Part shown: positions 1 to 18,509 of the stretch, piece after piece
Layout: each line of letters starts with the position of its first letter
Position numbering within the stretch: the first letter of the stretch is position 1
Source: Oehlia diaphana
Lineage: Eukaryota > Glomeromycota > Glomeromycetes > Glomerales > Glomeraceae
Assembly: GCA_003833135.1 (NCBI GenBank)
Contig: QZLH01000020.1
Location: 126,513 to 190,512 of the forward strand
Direction of reading: 5' to 3'
DNA length: 64,000 nt
The notes under the pieces: model-generated
The model's input: only the letters and a program-made list of their open reading frames with translations
Told to the model about the DNA's origin: nothing
Database searches by the model: none
Program-made: the position numbers and the translations under genes

Positions 1-2959
1 GAGTTCAAAAATCTCACAAAGAATTCAATCTGAGATCTGGAAAATCATTACGATATAAAGAACAAAGAAATTTAACTTTAAACGCCGTACAATTTACAGT
101 ACACATGGCAATTTTTTAAAAAGCTTAAAAAGGAAAATATTTACGAACGACATAATCGAAGATTTACCATACCCAATAAAAATATGCACGTGGAATCTCG
201 AAAAATAATTTTTTTTTTTATTATACTTGGAGTATTTTTAATATAATTTTTTTGCACTTTTATCATAAACAGTTATTAACGTTCGACTAAAAAATAATTA
301 TTATTAACGTGGCAATTTGAACGAAAGGTAGTTTTTACGAAGTGTTTGTATTACCAGAAAATTATTTATTGAAATTTGTTCAGAAGGATGGATTAAAAAA
401 ATTATTAGTTGTGTCCCAATTAGTATTCATATAAAACATATCTGTTAGACATTAAAAAGTCAAGAAATACTGTATCGAGATCCTTTGTAATCACTTTTCA
501 TTTTTTTCCCCTCAATATTGTGATGTGGTAGAATCTTTAGATATTTGTAATTCTGATTAAAGTTTCGAACATTCTCATTAGGCAATATGTATTTAATGTC
601 TTAAATGTTTATTCAAGTGGATATATTTGTATACCGTTCTCAATCCTACTGGATTTGAGACGTGTCGAGAAGTTGTGACCTTTTCCTCTCTTTATTAACC
701 ATTTTTCAAAAGTAAAGTATATAAGGATGAAATAAATATCTTAAAACAAGGTATTTTTAATAATGAATGCTGTATCATAGAGTGCTCGTGTTTGAAAGCA
801 TAAACACACTATTATGTGTGAACCGTTTCGCAAGTTACACGAGTTATAAAGGACGATTCAGTGATTTTATTATGTTAAATTTTTAACGAACAATGAATTT
901 TCATGGTAAATATAAAGAATATTCAATATTATATGAATAAAATTAGTAAATTATTAAAAGATACAGTAATTACATAAGTACCTTTTTTCGATAAGATGGA
1001 CTTAATAATATAATACACCAATTTGTGCATAATATTAGTATTCGCAACAGTACTTAATGTACTTAATGTTTGCGGTTAATATTGAGGTCGATATTTTCTC
1101 GTTTCTTTTAATGAAAAAAAAAATTGAGCTTCTCTAAAAACAAATGGAGATATTGAGGTAATTCTACTTCATTTACTTCATTTAAATATTCATACAAATC
1201 CAAATATCCAAATATTATATTCTCTTTATCACAATTCACAAAAATTGAATGTTCTTGTCAATTTTCAAATTATGAGTAAATTCAAGAGATGAAACATAAC
1301 AACCATATTTCAAAAAAAAACCCCCCAGTTTTATCACATCTTTATTTAACCTTTAGGTCATAAACATCATTTGGATAAGTCGGTGCAAGTACATAATGAG
1401 TAGATAGAGTTTTCAAAAATCTGCGACTAGATTTTTTTTGCTCAAAAGAAAGTGTTTATTTTTGACCTACTCTTTTAATTTTCATTGTCATCAATAAATC
1501 TCTGATAATTATTAAATAATTTTCCTCTTAACTTGCTAAGAGTCTTAAAGGTTTTCTAATATTTTTTCTTTCATATAAATCGTAAAACATCAAGAATTAT
1601 TTTAATTTTCTTGATCATTTTTTTTACTATGATTCTAGAATATCAAAGTAAAAGAAGAAAACTAACTCCCAAACCTACTGAGTCAATGATTATGGTAAGT
1701 GACTAGCTCAATCTATAAAAAAGCTCTTCATCAAATCTCATTTAATATAGTGGCATAATGCCAAATGATTATTACGAGGAAGAGGAATCAAAGATACAAG
1801 AAGAATTAGGAGATTCACCAAGACCAAGAAGTTGTGATAGTGAAACCAGAAATAGACGAAGCTACATGTTCATTATAACATTGACAGATTGACTAGTAAA
1901 CTCTTAGAGATAACATGAAACAATTGATCTGTTATTAAAGAAGGCATACCGGCAGATTAATTTTTTGCCGGTAAAGTAGTTAATACATATAAACTACTTT
2001 AGCGTAACCTTGCATTTTGTATTTAACATAGGACAGCTTGACCCAAGTCATACAAACGTAAATGATAAAGGAATAATATTTTGCTGATAAAAATTTTTAT
2101 GAGAAAATTTCGAATACATATATCATTAAGGAGAAGAATTGCTCTCAATATTCCTGAAGCCCAATAGGCTAGGCTTGGTGTTGTTAGTAGATTTCTCAGA
2201 TTATACGTCCTTATGATAATGGTATCAGGAAAGAAAAATTAATTTTGTAAATTGCTTTTTATTTTTAATATATTTAAGTACCGTATACATTATTATTTAT
2301 TTTAGATAATTTGACCCAGATGATCTTGGCATTCTAAAATTTTTATACAAGGTTACTATGTAAATATGTGAGGAATAAAGCAATTAAAAAAATTCAAACC
2401 GATATCTGTACATTCAAGGTATTTACTGAAAGTTTCTTTCCTTGGGACCATAAGTCAACGATAAACTGTGTCTTTAGTCTTTACATAATACTTCGTGGTT
2501 AAGATTTGGTGAATATGAATAAGTGTAACCAACATAATTCGGCTGCAAGAGATCAGCAATGGTTAAATAACGCCTTATACGACTTAAAATTATTATAATC
2601 ATGCATGATTAAATTAAATATATTTTTTAAAACATAATTATAACTTAAATATTTATTTCTTGAATAAAATGTATCTATTATTGAAATTGCTCACTAGCCT
2701 ATAATATGTCTAATTGTCTAATAGATATTTTAAAAAGTATATTAATTACTATTCTTTTAGAATGTGAAATACTTGTAAAATTTAACATTTTTAAGTATTT
2801 AGAATCTGATCAAAAAAAAAATAATTTAATAATATATATGGGTTAGCGCGTGATAAACAATATAAATGCATTACGGCTTAAATAAAAAACTAATGTTAAT
2901 AAGATAATTAATTATTAATCATTAAATTCTAAATCCTAATTATCTGTTATTATTTTACT
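1..2959. other. Gene-poor AT-rich region
   Basis: I see no supportable gene. The only notable reading is a short plus-strand ORF at 1758-1892 (44 codons) that begins MPNDYYEEEESKIQEE and is acidic. It follows a weak GTAAGT...ATAG intron-like stretch (about 1694-1750), so it could be a decayed exon remnant. I recognise no family and do not call it a gene. Confidence 0.4.
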
Positions 2960-5346
2960 CTATAATGTTGATTCTCTATAATTTTTTACACATTTAACAC
3001 TACAAAACTTCAATTCGGATACTTCGAAAGGCACTAATTCAGAAAGAGATTTTCCACATATAGTGCAAACAACGTTTCCTATAGAGGGGAGGTTTATTGG
3101 TGCAGATTTTAATCGTGCTTCGGCAGCTCTGGCACGACGCTCTCTTTCAATTTTCATACGCATTTCGGGTGGTAATCCAATTAGTGAACTAGAACTATCA
3201 GGCGTTTTATTTGACGTTAATTTCTTTGACGACGCTGATATTAATGATCCTGATTTAGGTTCAATACTTTCAGTTACAGTTTTTCCCTCTAATTCTTTTT
3301 CTTTTTTATTAGTTGTTGCTTTTTTCTTTTTTTCTTTATTCTTCTTTTTCTTTTCTTTTAGTTTATTTTGTTGTTCTTCTTCCATTTCTTTTGTCAAAGG
3401 ACTAGGCACATGAGCGATAGCCCAATCCCACTTATCCATGTGCTCTGCCATATATCTTCGAAATATATTACGTGTTTCTTTATCATTTGCTAAATCATAA
3501 GGTGTCACATTCTTATTCGAAGTGATCGTTGGATCTGCTCCTTGATGTAAAAGATATTCAACAATATCATGGTGACCCAAATATGACGCTAAATGTAATA
3601 AAGTTGGTAATTTACTGTTATCATTCTCGGATAGTGTTGTGATAGGAAGGAGCTCTGTAACGTCAATAGAATTTTTGGTGATATGGTTCACAAATAAATC
3701 AAATTTCCCTTTTTTTATAAGTTGAATCATCTTAATTACTTTATTAGATGCTTGTTCTAAATTATTCGATGATTCAACTGGTTCAACCGGTTCAAGTGGT
3801 TCAACAGATTCTATTGGAGTTTCTTTTGATCCTTTTATTTCTTCTAATGATTCTATAACAATTTGGGAATTTATCAAGTTTTTCTCTGTTAACTTATTTT
3901 TTGAAGGTTCTTGACTATCTTCATTTACTTCTAAAACTTTTACTCTAGTTAGTTCTATAAAAGTTTTTCTTAACTCAGTAAAAGTCTAGAAAATAAACGA
4001 AATAAAAAAATATTAGCTTTTGTAAAATATTTTGAAAACGAAAAATATCTGATAATTCACAAACCGGACGTTTAGTAGAAAATGGAAAACTCCTAATTCT
4101 TCTATCATCTATCCAATAATATTAAAAAAAAAATGTTAACGGAAATTCAATTTTAAAATAAATATAAATAAATACCGAACATTACGTATACAAACCTTTC
4201 TTTAAAACTGCTCCTTCATAATTATAAATAATATTTTTGTTGTTACCAGGTGCATGAATAAAAATAAGTTCACTTTCTTCAATCATTGATTTCCACTGTT
4301 CGATTAAAACACGAATACTTTTTTGTAAAGCACTTTCATTATATCTTCTTAATTCTGCACCTGCAGATTTGGCTTTCCCTTTTGTATTATCATTGCTAGC
4401 CTGACTTCCGCCTTGCTTCCTACGTGCTTGTTTGTAATGGAAAAAAAAAAAATAATTTAAAATGACGAAATAAAATTTATAAATTTCTATTTAACCATTT
4501 AATTATCCCTACTTGTGTATCGATGAAACGTTTTATGGACTATCACTTTAACTTCTTTAGCATTAGTTACTTTTGTATTCGCTGTAATATCCAAAATCAA
4601 TGCTGCAAAATGACCACCTCTAATCATTAGCATTGTCCATAATCTTGGATTTTCTTTTTCATTTGGCTTGATTTGCAACTTGTGAATATCTTCAATAGCA
4701 TTCTCTCCAAGATTATTTAGAATATTTTTATAAATGCCTAAATTAATCGTCATTGGAGAGCACGTAAACCATAAAATTGGTTCGGAATTTTTTTTTTCAG
4801 GTGATTCATTATCATCTATTTTTAAATTATTTACACGCATTGTTATATCATCATCAGTTGTGTCAGAGTTTGATCCTGAGATACTTGATAAACTGTCTTT
4901 AAAAAAAAAATTATAGAAAATTAGTTTATGATAATTAACAATAAAAAAATTAAATAAAATTTCAATTTTACCCTACCACCCATTAATTCTTCAAATTCTT
5001 CTTCAGTTATTGGATTATATCTGTTTTTACCACGTTCTAAATTAATAGCACGCATTTTTACATTAAATCTATGCCAATCCAATTTATAATGTTCCCTTTG
5101 TTGTTCCACATTTTCAAATGATGTTATTCCACAAACGAAACATGTAGGTTTCATAAGATCATTTTCATAATTTTCATTTTGTTCAGTAAAAATATCGATT
5201 TCTTTTATTTTTGTTATTGTTTCTGAATCTGATATTAATTTCGTCAAGGATCTTGTCGAATCTTCTCTTAATGTAATAGCTGATAATATTTCAGGTGGTA
5301 AAGAAAATATTTGTATTGGAAATAATAAGATCGTATTAATATCCAT
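2960..5346 (-). CDS. VMS1: Vms1/ANKZF1-like peptidyl-tRNA hydrolase
   Basis: Five exons read by eye: 5346-4977, 4896-4513, 4426-4196, 4108-4065, 3985-2960. They total 2055 nt with all phases consistent, giving 684 aa; yeast and human homologues are of similar length. Domains in order: C2H2-type zinc finger (C69, C72, H86, H92); VLRF1 release-factor-like domain with the GGHFAA and HKTFHRYT signatures and the loop RRKQGGSQ, whose Gln (about Q260) aligns with the catalytic Gln of the family; ankyrin repeats (about 469-524); a Lys-rich coiled coil; an exact VCP-interacting motif RxxxxxAAxxR (about 624-634); and a C-terminal Cys pair set (C650, C653, C671, C675). In yeast and human this protein releases stalled nascent chains from 60S subunits by cleaving peptidyl-tRNA, working with Cdc48/p97. 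Every key element is present, so function is likely conserved. The N-terminal part of exon 1 is the least certain. Confidence 0.93.
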
Positions 5347-6111
5347 TATTTATTTAAAGATAAGTACTTTAATACGGGAAATATTTTTAATGAATTTATT
5401 TTATAATTAGTACGTAGAAAGAAATGAGGATGATTTTGCTTGCTCGACGTAAGCTTCTAATTGTTGTATCTCTCCTTTAGTAACAAAAGTTATGTTATCC
5501 TTGTAAAATTTCGAGACATTGGCTGTATATTTATACAAATGGAAGCGGCGTAGTATGATGATCGCTACGGGTCGGCGCAGGAATGCAGGATAGCTGCGCA
5601 AAAGTATCGTTGGTCGTTTATCTTAGAATATTTGTCAAACATGATGTAATTTCATGTTGATCAAACTTCAGCATGAGCCGCAGAACTGTACATTTTACTG
5701 CGATTCTACTTTTGTTGTTAGTAAACGTTTATTTATCTAAAATCTTCTCCGGACAATATACGAAGGTCTATGCATAATAAGTCTGTTGCTGTGTAGTCGT
5801 TTCTCAGAAAACAGACGTATCTCCTCGATTTTACAGGCTTCGGATAATGACTAGATCACGAGACTAATCAAATAGTATGACGAATAATGACTTTATGATT
5901 TTACTACACGCAGTTGTTAAATGAATTAAACAAAGTAAACTTTTTTTTGCTATTTGTAGAAATGATTTTTTTTTTATTGTATTACGAAAAATTTTACATT
6001 ATACAAACTTGAAAATTCAAAGTATTAACAATTTGGCTTAATACAGAATTATTCATAGATTTAAATTTGTAAAAACATTTCACAAATAACACAATTTCAT
6101 AATGACATACT
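5347..6111. other. Intergenic region upstream of the Vms1-like gene
   Basis: This lies 5' of the Vms1-like gene and 3' of the Swi3-like gene, both on the minus strand. A minus-strand ORF of 64 codons at 5407-5601 begins close to a slightly GC-richer patch but matches nothing I know and has no intron or homology support. The rest is AT-rich. The Vms1 promoter presumably lies here. Confidence 0.4.
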
Positions 6112-7461
6112 TTAGTCAAGACTATTAACCTCTTCATAAATTGGTGTCAAATCAACATATCTGTCACCGAGATCAAAGAATAGGGTTGATCCTTTAGACA
6201 TAGGCAGATCAATTGTAGTTGGTTGTAAATTTTCTTTATCTGACCCAGCACCGGTCATATCATCATTTTCATCTTGGTCTTTAATAAGGAAATTTCGCCT
6301 GCTAGGACTCAAATTCATTCTGGGAGATAAATTTGGATCTTCATAAACTTGATCTATATCCATATTTGAAACTAGATTGTTATTACCCAAAATATCATCA
6401 CGTGATTCACAAGGTGAAACTATATCCTCAAACACTTTATTCTGATCATTTTGTATAATGGGAATTTGTATATCTGGACTATCTCCCAAAATATCATCAT
6501 CATACAATTCTTCTTGATCTTTAAAGGAACTTAACGGATATGACCCCATATCCAACATAATCTCTTGGGACTTATTCGTTAAAGCCGAATCATCTATGTC
6601 ATCTACCTCATCATCATAAACTAACCGACGAGGTCTTAAAATATTATCTTTAATTGGTGAGTCCGTACTTTGGACAATTTCTTCCAATTCATTTTCAATA
6701 ATTAAATCATTACCATTACCAAAGGTGAAATCATTACCAAAGGTTAGATCATTACCAGCAGCTGAATCATTACCAATAGTTAAATTATCACCAATGGTTA
6801 GTCGGAAAGGCGTAGCAGTTAAGTCTTCATCATGATTTTGGCTTATCAAATCTTCTTTGAGTTTATCCTCAAAACTCGAAAGCCTTTTATTTCGAGAAGC
6901 TGATTGAGATGGCGTATGCCAAAATTCTGATTCTTCATCAGCCAAAGTTTTTCCTGACAAGTAGTCATTTCTTTCATTTTGATTATTCTTGGCTTCTTCA
7001 CGTAAAGTATCCAAATAATTTTTTAATCTTTTATCCTTACATACATTTTCGGATTGAGAAATAGCATCCTTGAATTTCAATTGAGGGCATAGTCCATGTG
7101 CCCAAGTTTGATAAAATTTTATAAGAGTTCCAAGGTTATCAATTGTCGCGTTTTTTGATTTTTTATGATTCATAAACTTCAACTTTGGACCTTGTTCTTT
7201 CAATTTTACCAAACCATCAGGTCCTACTAGCTTTTCATAGTCTACTTTAGGTAAAACGCGTCTTTTCTTCGCGGTTCTACCGCTCTTCTTTTCAGTTCTA
7301 GATGAAGGTTCTTGTTTCTTTGAATTTTCTTTTTTACTTTCCTCAAAATCCAACGCGTCAAAGTCGAAACCGGCAATTTTTCCTTTCTCAACTTCATAGT
7401 CATTTAGCTCTTCGTCAAGGTCAGAAAAGTTGTATTCGTTGTTATTTTTATCAATTTTCAT
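6112..7461 (-). CDS. CSM3: Replication fork protection protein Csm3/Swi3/TIPIN
   Basis: Single-exon gene of 449 aa, unusual in this intron-dense window. Residues about 72-155 carry the Swi3 domain, with VDYEKLVGPDGLVKLKEQ near its start, then the GPKLKFMNHKK region and the LIKFYQTWAHGLCPQLKF helix typical of TIPIN, Swi3 and Csm3. In yeasts and animals this protein pairs with Tof1/Swi1/Timeless at replication forks to stabilise stalled forks and support checkpoint signalling and cohesion. The N-terminus is acidic followed by a basic patch; the C-terminal 280 residues are acidic and low in complexity and include a short Asn/Gly/Asp-rich repeat (GND-type units, about residues 223-258). An ACGCGT box lies just upstream. 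The start gives the full acidic N-terminus and no longer frame is evident. Confidence 0.88.
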   Translation of the reverse strand: MKIDKNNNEYNFSDLDEELNDYEVEKGKIAGFDFDALDFEESKKENSKKQEPSSRTEKKSGRTAKKRRVLPKVDYEKLVGPDGLVKLKEQGPKLKFMNHKKSKNATIDNLGTLIKFYQTWAHGLCPQLKFKDAISQSENVCKDKRLKNYLDTLREEAKNNQNERNDYLSGKTLADEESEFWHTPSQSASRNKRLSSFEDKLKEDLISQNHDEDLTATPFRLTIGDNLTIGNDSAAGNDLTFGNDFTFGNGNDLIIENELEEIVQSTDSPIKDNILRPRRLVYDDEVDDIDDSALTNKSQEIMLDMGSYPLSSFKDQEELYDDDILGDSPDIQIPIIQNDQNKVFEDIVSPCESRDDILGNNNLVSNMDIDQVYEDPNLSPRMNLSPSRRNFLIKDQDENDDMTGAGSDKENLQPTTIDLPMSKGSTLFFDLGDRYVDLTPIYEEVNSLD

Positions 7462-7750
7462 TGTTAAGACTTGTCTTTTGAATGTTTTGAAGAATGTAGT
7501 ACTAAAACGCGTCTTAAACTGAAGATTTAGAGATTATCATAAATATCCTAAATAGCCTCACGGGGATTTAAATCGACGTTAAATGAACAACCTTAATCAC
7601 GTGATTACGTGATTTGCATAGTGTACACACACTATTTAAACTATAAACAAATCGGCTTTTCTACAGATCTAAAATTTTTTATTTACGATTAATTTAATTA
7701 AGCAACTTACTTCATATCATTTTTTACTTAATTTTCAATTTTTATCAAAA
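7462..7750. promoter_or_regulatory. Bidirectional promoter of Csm3/Swi3 and Prp16 genes
   Basis: A 289-bp gap separates two divergent start codons. It holds one ACGCGT (7507-7512), the MCB box bound by the fungal G1/S factor MBF, about 45 bp upstream of the replication-fork gene. It also has the palindrome ATCACGTGAT (7596-7605, an E-box core CACGTG) directly followed by a second TTACGTGAT. Two further ACGCGT sites fall inside the start of the Swi3 coding region. Regulatory roles are inferred from known fungal motifs. Confidence 0.5.
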
Positions 7751-13531
<5,781 letters not shown>

Positions 13532-13867
13532 AAGAATTGCTAATATATATATTACACCAAACTTCAGATATTTATTCTTTTTGGATAATGGTCATAATAT
13601 TTTTATTAAGATAAAATCTGTCAAGGTTTTTGACTTGACTTAATAGCACCCAACTGCTGGAAGATTTAATTGTAAGTTGTGAGTTTATACCCCTATTTTT
13701 ATTATTAAATAGTCAATTTAGAAAATAACAATAATTTCACTTGACATGATGGTTTATAAAAAGACATTATACATTCATTTTACATGACTTCTACAATACT
13801 TTAACATAGATTTAAAATTAATTTCACAAACCAGTTAATCACGTGTTTGATTCATTTATAACATGGC
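13532..13867. other. Convergent 3' intergenic region
   Basis: 336 bp lie between the stop codons of the Prp16 gene (plus) and the rhodanese gene (minus). It must hold both 3' ends. It is AT-rich and has no other feature I can see. Confidence 0.5.
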
Positions 13868-14199
13868 TTAATTTGTTTTACTCTTTTCAGAAAATTCTAA
13901 CCAACTTCCAGGGTAATTTCTAGCTCTAAAAAACGATATTAATAAAAAATATTAAAATCGCAACAATTTACTTCAAAACTCTCACTCACCCAATAAACCC
14001 ATGATGTTTGGCAATTGCAGCAGCAACCATACTTCTTTGTCCAGCTTTACAATAAAGTATGACCTTTTTTTATACATTATTAATTAATATTGACATAAAT
14101 TTACAAATAAATTTATTGTATAGTACGTACTTGATCATCTTTATTAAACTTTGGTGATCCATAAATTTTATTAAAATCATCATCTGATAATGACAAAGC

Positions 14200-14236
<37 letters not shown>

Positions 14237-14699
14237 AATATTTGTAAAACAAAATAAATTATTTTCACTCCTTTATTTTTAAAACTAATATGTTTTTTAC
14301 TTTACCTTCTTCAAATTCATTTAAAGGAATATTAATAGCATATGGAATATGACCACCAATTAATTCAAAAGGTTCACGAACATCAATAATGCAAACATTT
14401 TTTTGTTTTCCTTTATTTTTTTCATTCAATAATTGTTGTAATTCATCATAACTAACATTATTATTATTATTGAAAGAAATTGAAGAATCCGAATAATATC
14501 TTAAATGAGAAACGTTTCGAACATTATTTATTATACTCACAAATATAGTACTAAACGATTTATAACTTAAAACTTTATTTTGAAAAAAATAAGTCGACTT
14601 CAAGTTGTAGCTAAATGGTTGTAGTAAATTATTTGAAGAATTACGAAATTTATTTTGAATAAGTAATAAAGGAATTTTGTCAAAGATCCGTTTGGCCAT
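13868..14699 (-). CDS. Mitochondrial-type rhodanese (sulfurtransferase)
   Basis: Four exons: 14699-14306, 14198-14131, 14063-13990, 13925-13868. They total 594 nt with consistent phases, giving 197 aa. The first 70 residues are rich in Lys, Arg, Asn, Ser and aromatic residues and almost free of acids, which looks like a mitochondrial presequence. Then comes a single rhodanese domain: VCIIDVREPFELIGGHI, INIPLNEF, the active-site loop YCKAGQRS (C159) and NYPGSWLEF at the end. Family members move sulfane sulfur from thiosulfate or persulfides; yeast Rdl1/Rdl2 and TSTD1-like proteins have the same layout. Physiological substrate is not shown. Intron 1 contains a long T-run next to an A-run (about 14200-14240). 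A decayed copy of exon 1 lies about 4 kb upstream (18510-18648). Confidence 0.85.
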
Positions 14700-15833
14700 T
14701 TTTTTTAAAAAAAAATTAAATTGAATTTTCTTATAAATAAAATAAAGATGATCTACAAAGCAAATTAATTATAAACTAGCCACGGACTGGTATTTCATTC
14801 TACATAGTACCGAGGCTATCTACTAATTTCACTTACTGAGTTGCGTAAGAGTAACAACAAATAATCCAGGCGTTATTTATAAAATTAGATCTTTAATTCT
14901 GAATGGATACAAAAAGTCAATCTATTAATTAAAGTCTGATGATGATTCAATTGATAATGATAGTGTTACGATATTTGCCCAATTAGAATTAGACAATTTG
15001 ATTTAATGTATATAATAAATTTTTTTTTTTTGATTATCATAGATATTGATATAAATTCTACTCCAATTCTGACCCAATTTTCTTAATCTATATTTTATAG
15101 TATATCATGACGAAGGAAAATTTGTTTATATTAATTTAACTTATTATTGGATTGATGTTAAAACTGATTTTTAATGAATTTATATTTTTTTATATATTAT
15201 TAATATTTAATAAATAAATATGATTGATTATTATTTCTAGAATTTTAATTTTTTATCTTAGCATACATTAGATCAATAGCTATTTTAATTTTATCATCAT
15301 CAGTGTCAGGGTACGCAACGCTACCATTATGTTTGATAATTAAGTGTTGGCTTAGCGCATAAGGGGAACCAAATTTCGAACGATTGGACGATTACAAATT
15401 GGTAAATAAAAAGAAGGCCAACGTGATTATTTAGTCACCCTTGCACTTACAAAGCGGTCTTTGTTTAATGTGTTGACGTAAATGCTCTGCAAAATACAAT
15501 AATAATTATTATTTCTATAATGGATTATAAAGGTCCACCTATTCCTATGTAGATTCGACGGAGCTAGCAAAGCCAAAAAATAATTGTCATATTTTTATAC
15601 CTTCTAATTCAATAATACTTCTTTGAAATTAACCTTTCCATGGACATATATAATTTTGGTTTGCTTGAGTTGATTTATCGCAAGAATTGATATCATTTTG
15701 AACGATATGATTTCTAAGTTTCTCCTTGGTTTCAAAGTGTTGTGGATCCGAATGAGTACCTAACCATTTACAGACGAAGGCATACTTTTAGACATATAAT
15801 ATAGACAGGTTCGGTTAAAATTAAACGGTGATT

Positions 15834-15959
15834 CATATGGGCGGATTTGCAAATGTATCATTCTTAACCCACCACGCATATAAGGGGGGGGGGGGGGGGG
15901 GGGGTCAAGATGATGCCACCAGAAGGGTCAAGTCCGATACTTTTGCGATCCGCCCATAT
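15834..15959. mobile_element. Miniature inverted-repeat element containing a G21 run
   Basis: The 12-bp ends ATATGGGCGGAT (15835-15846) and ATCCGCCCATAT (15948-15959) are perfect reverse complements. TGATT occurs just outside each end (15829-15833 and 15960-15964), a possible 5-bp target duplication, although one extra C sits between the left copy and the repeat. The interior has a run of 21 G (15884-15904), striking in this AT-rich DNA. It has no coding capacity. Class is uncertain. Confidence 0.5.
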
Positions 15960-16582
15960 TGATTGATGTGAAACCGATATACATAAAGAAATTCGACGGA
16001 ACCTCAATCTTGATATATTCGGGATTGAGGTCTGGAACGGATTGTCATAACGTATAATTAATTTGCCCCGATATAACGGAATTCTTGATATAACGGATTT
16101 TTGATAAATTTTACTAATGGAACGGATGGTTCCATTATAACGGCTCACGTATTATATTATTAGTTCCTGTTTAAGAAACTAGTTGTTAACACTAATAGTA
16201 GATAACAGATACGTGATGGCGCAAAAATGAATATTTTAAAGTTCAAGGATTTCAGTTACAGTTGTTTTAGGGAAAAAGTATCGGTACATTGAATTATCAG
16301 ATTATCAGATTAGCGGACAGTCAGACCTTGATATCGATGCTTCTAATTGGAAAATATCAATACATTGAATATATTACGAGTAACTCATAATGCGAAGCAA
16401 ATGCCACCCGATTAATGGAAAATAATCAAATTTCGGCAAAATAAACCGCAAGAGTTCAAATTAAAACTTTTTACTTGGGCCAACTTTATAGTGCTGGCCA
16501 GAATTAATACTAGTGTAGCTAAAATATCGATACATCTTAATATATGTTACTATAAAGGACCGAGAAAAAGGATAATATAGTT

Positions 16583-16776
16583 ATTGAGTATGATATATAC
16601 CTCCGATGGTGTAAAGTATAGTGTAAAAAAACTATACTGTATAGATAAAAGCTATACTATATAAAATAAAAACTATACTGTATAGATAAAAAATTATAAT
16701 GTATGGATAAAAACTATACTGTATAGATATTTGTCAACTATACTATACAACATCGGAGGTATATATCATACTCAAT
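16583..16776. mobile_element. MITE with 26-bp perfect terminal inverted repeats
   Basis: Positions 16583-16608 and 16751-16776 are perfect reverse complements; the left one starts ATTGAGTATGATATATACC. The 142-bp interior is a degenerate tandem array of a roughly 20-bp unit (core AACTATACTGTATAGATAAA) that is itself partly palindromic. No target duplication is obvious and no ORF is present. A non-autonomous DNA transposon or a fold-back element are both possible. Confidence 0.6.
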
Positions 16777-18509
16777 ATCGTTTAACCGGAGAAGAAGTAT
16801 ACGTTACATCGCTACAACGCGGCTTTTTTATTATACGTGGAACAGGACAATGAAAATTTACCGGTACAGGAAATTAGGGGATCGGTACATAGAGGTTTGA
16901 CTGTATAGTAAATATAAGATTACGAAGCAATATCAAAAATTATCTCAAGTGCGATTCCATAATAGTATTGGGTATGTACATTTTTTTACAGTTAATATAT
17001 AGCCTAGTAAGAATATCAACCATACTATACTATATTTGCAACGGAATTCTCATATTCTTGACCTGTTGTTGAATTTATTAATCTTGTATGCAGTCTATTA
17101 TTTATCAATTGAATCCGATTTTTATCGTTATATTATTATCTACTACGATGTATGATCACTATGTTATAATTTATGGTGAGATGATAATGTCCTTCAAGCA
17201 TTCCTTCGGGATGTAATTGATTTGGAATTAGGTCTTTTAGACATTTTTTATCCATAATGTCCTTTTAATAACCGGTGTACTACTTTGGTATATATAGCAG
17301 AAGTCAAACTACAATTGATTGTCAGATGTGAGAAAATAAGCCAACTGTGACCCGGGTCACGATCTCGTAGTTGGGCAAATTTCAAATAAACTCTACTGCG
17401 TGTTAATTTTCAACCCAGTTTTGAAGGAAATACCCTTCAGTTACTTTGTTAAAGAAACACCTTTGATGATAAAATCTTTCAGAAAAAAAATAGTCATACG
17501 GGAGTTAAGAAATAATGTTACAATACAGAATAAAATCTATCCGTAATCTACGAAGATAAATAATTTTTGTCCAAAGTTATTTCAAATACATACTACCTAA
17601 TTCAACAATAAGAAATCCATAGACTGTTATCATTTTGTTTTGGGTGAGAACTTCATAGCGTACGAATAGATATTCATGAGATGCACTGTGTGTTTCTTCA
17701 TTAACTCGGTACTTTCTCGTATTTTATTCACTTTGCTAGTCATTTTAAAGTTAGAACATTGAGGTGTAATCATTATCTTAATTTTTCGTAGAATTTCTTC
17801 TCGATATTTCATCCAACTCATTCGATTTTTTCTTTTGGTAATACATTTGGACAAAATGGAATATAATTTTTATCGTTAATACTATGTTTAGCAGATCATA
17901 TCATTGCCATTAAATAAAAGCGCATTTCCTGCAGGCAATTAGGACATCACTAAAAACATTTTGCATTGTGGCCGTATGGTATGTTCAATCTAGACTTTAG
18001 CCTATTGCAAATAATTCTATGTGGCGGTGCCGACAAAACTCACAGAGACGGCATCACAACAAGAATCAGAAGATCATTTCGAAGAGAACTACCGAGTAAA
18101 GATAATTTTTCGTTCCTAAATCGGATTTGCTAAAACAGATTTGATAGATTTATCGAGCATGTTGTATCCTATCCGAAATCAAGAGACGCATTTCACAACT
18201 TAACGAGTATTTGTTAGACCCATGATTATACTCGTATTTCATCCACCAGTATTAATCCCATATTTCGTGTTTTACAAGGGATGAATTGGTTCACCAGGAG
18301 GCAAGACTCATTACTGAACATCTTGCCGTGAGACGCAATCTTACCCATGAGTTATATTCAGTAGTCAACAGATGACAAAAATAATTCAATAACAGTTATA
18401 GTAATTTAATATCGAAATTGAGGGATATGTATATTAGTTTTTTAGTGGACAAATAATAATTTATGATTTTAGTATCAAACAGAGATTACATGCGTACTTA
18501 TTTAATGAA

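Noticed and set aside
3063..3413. 116-codon plus ORF opposite the Vms1-like gene
   Set aside because: Antisense shadow of the Lys-rich coiled-coil exon; the F/S-rich translation is an artefact.
5407..5601. 64-codon minus ORF near the Vms1-like start
   Set aside because: No recognisable domain, no splice link to the neighbouring gene, and composition like the spacer.
15864..16148. 94-codon minus ORF with a poly-Pro end
   Set aside because: The Pro run comes from the G21 tract of an inverted-repeat element, and the rest is repeat sequence with no family match.
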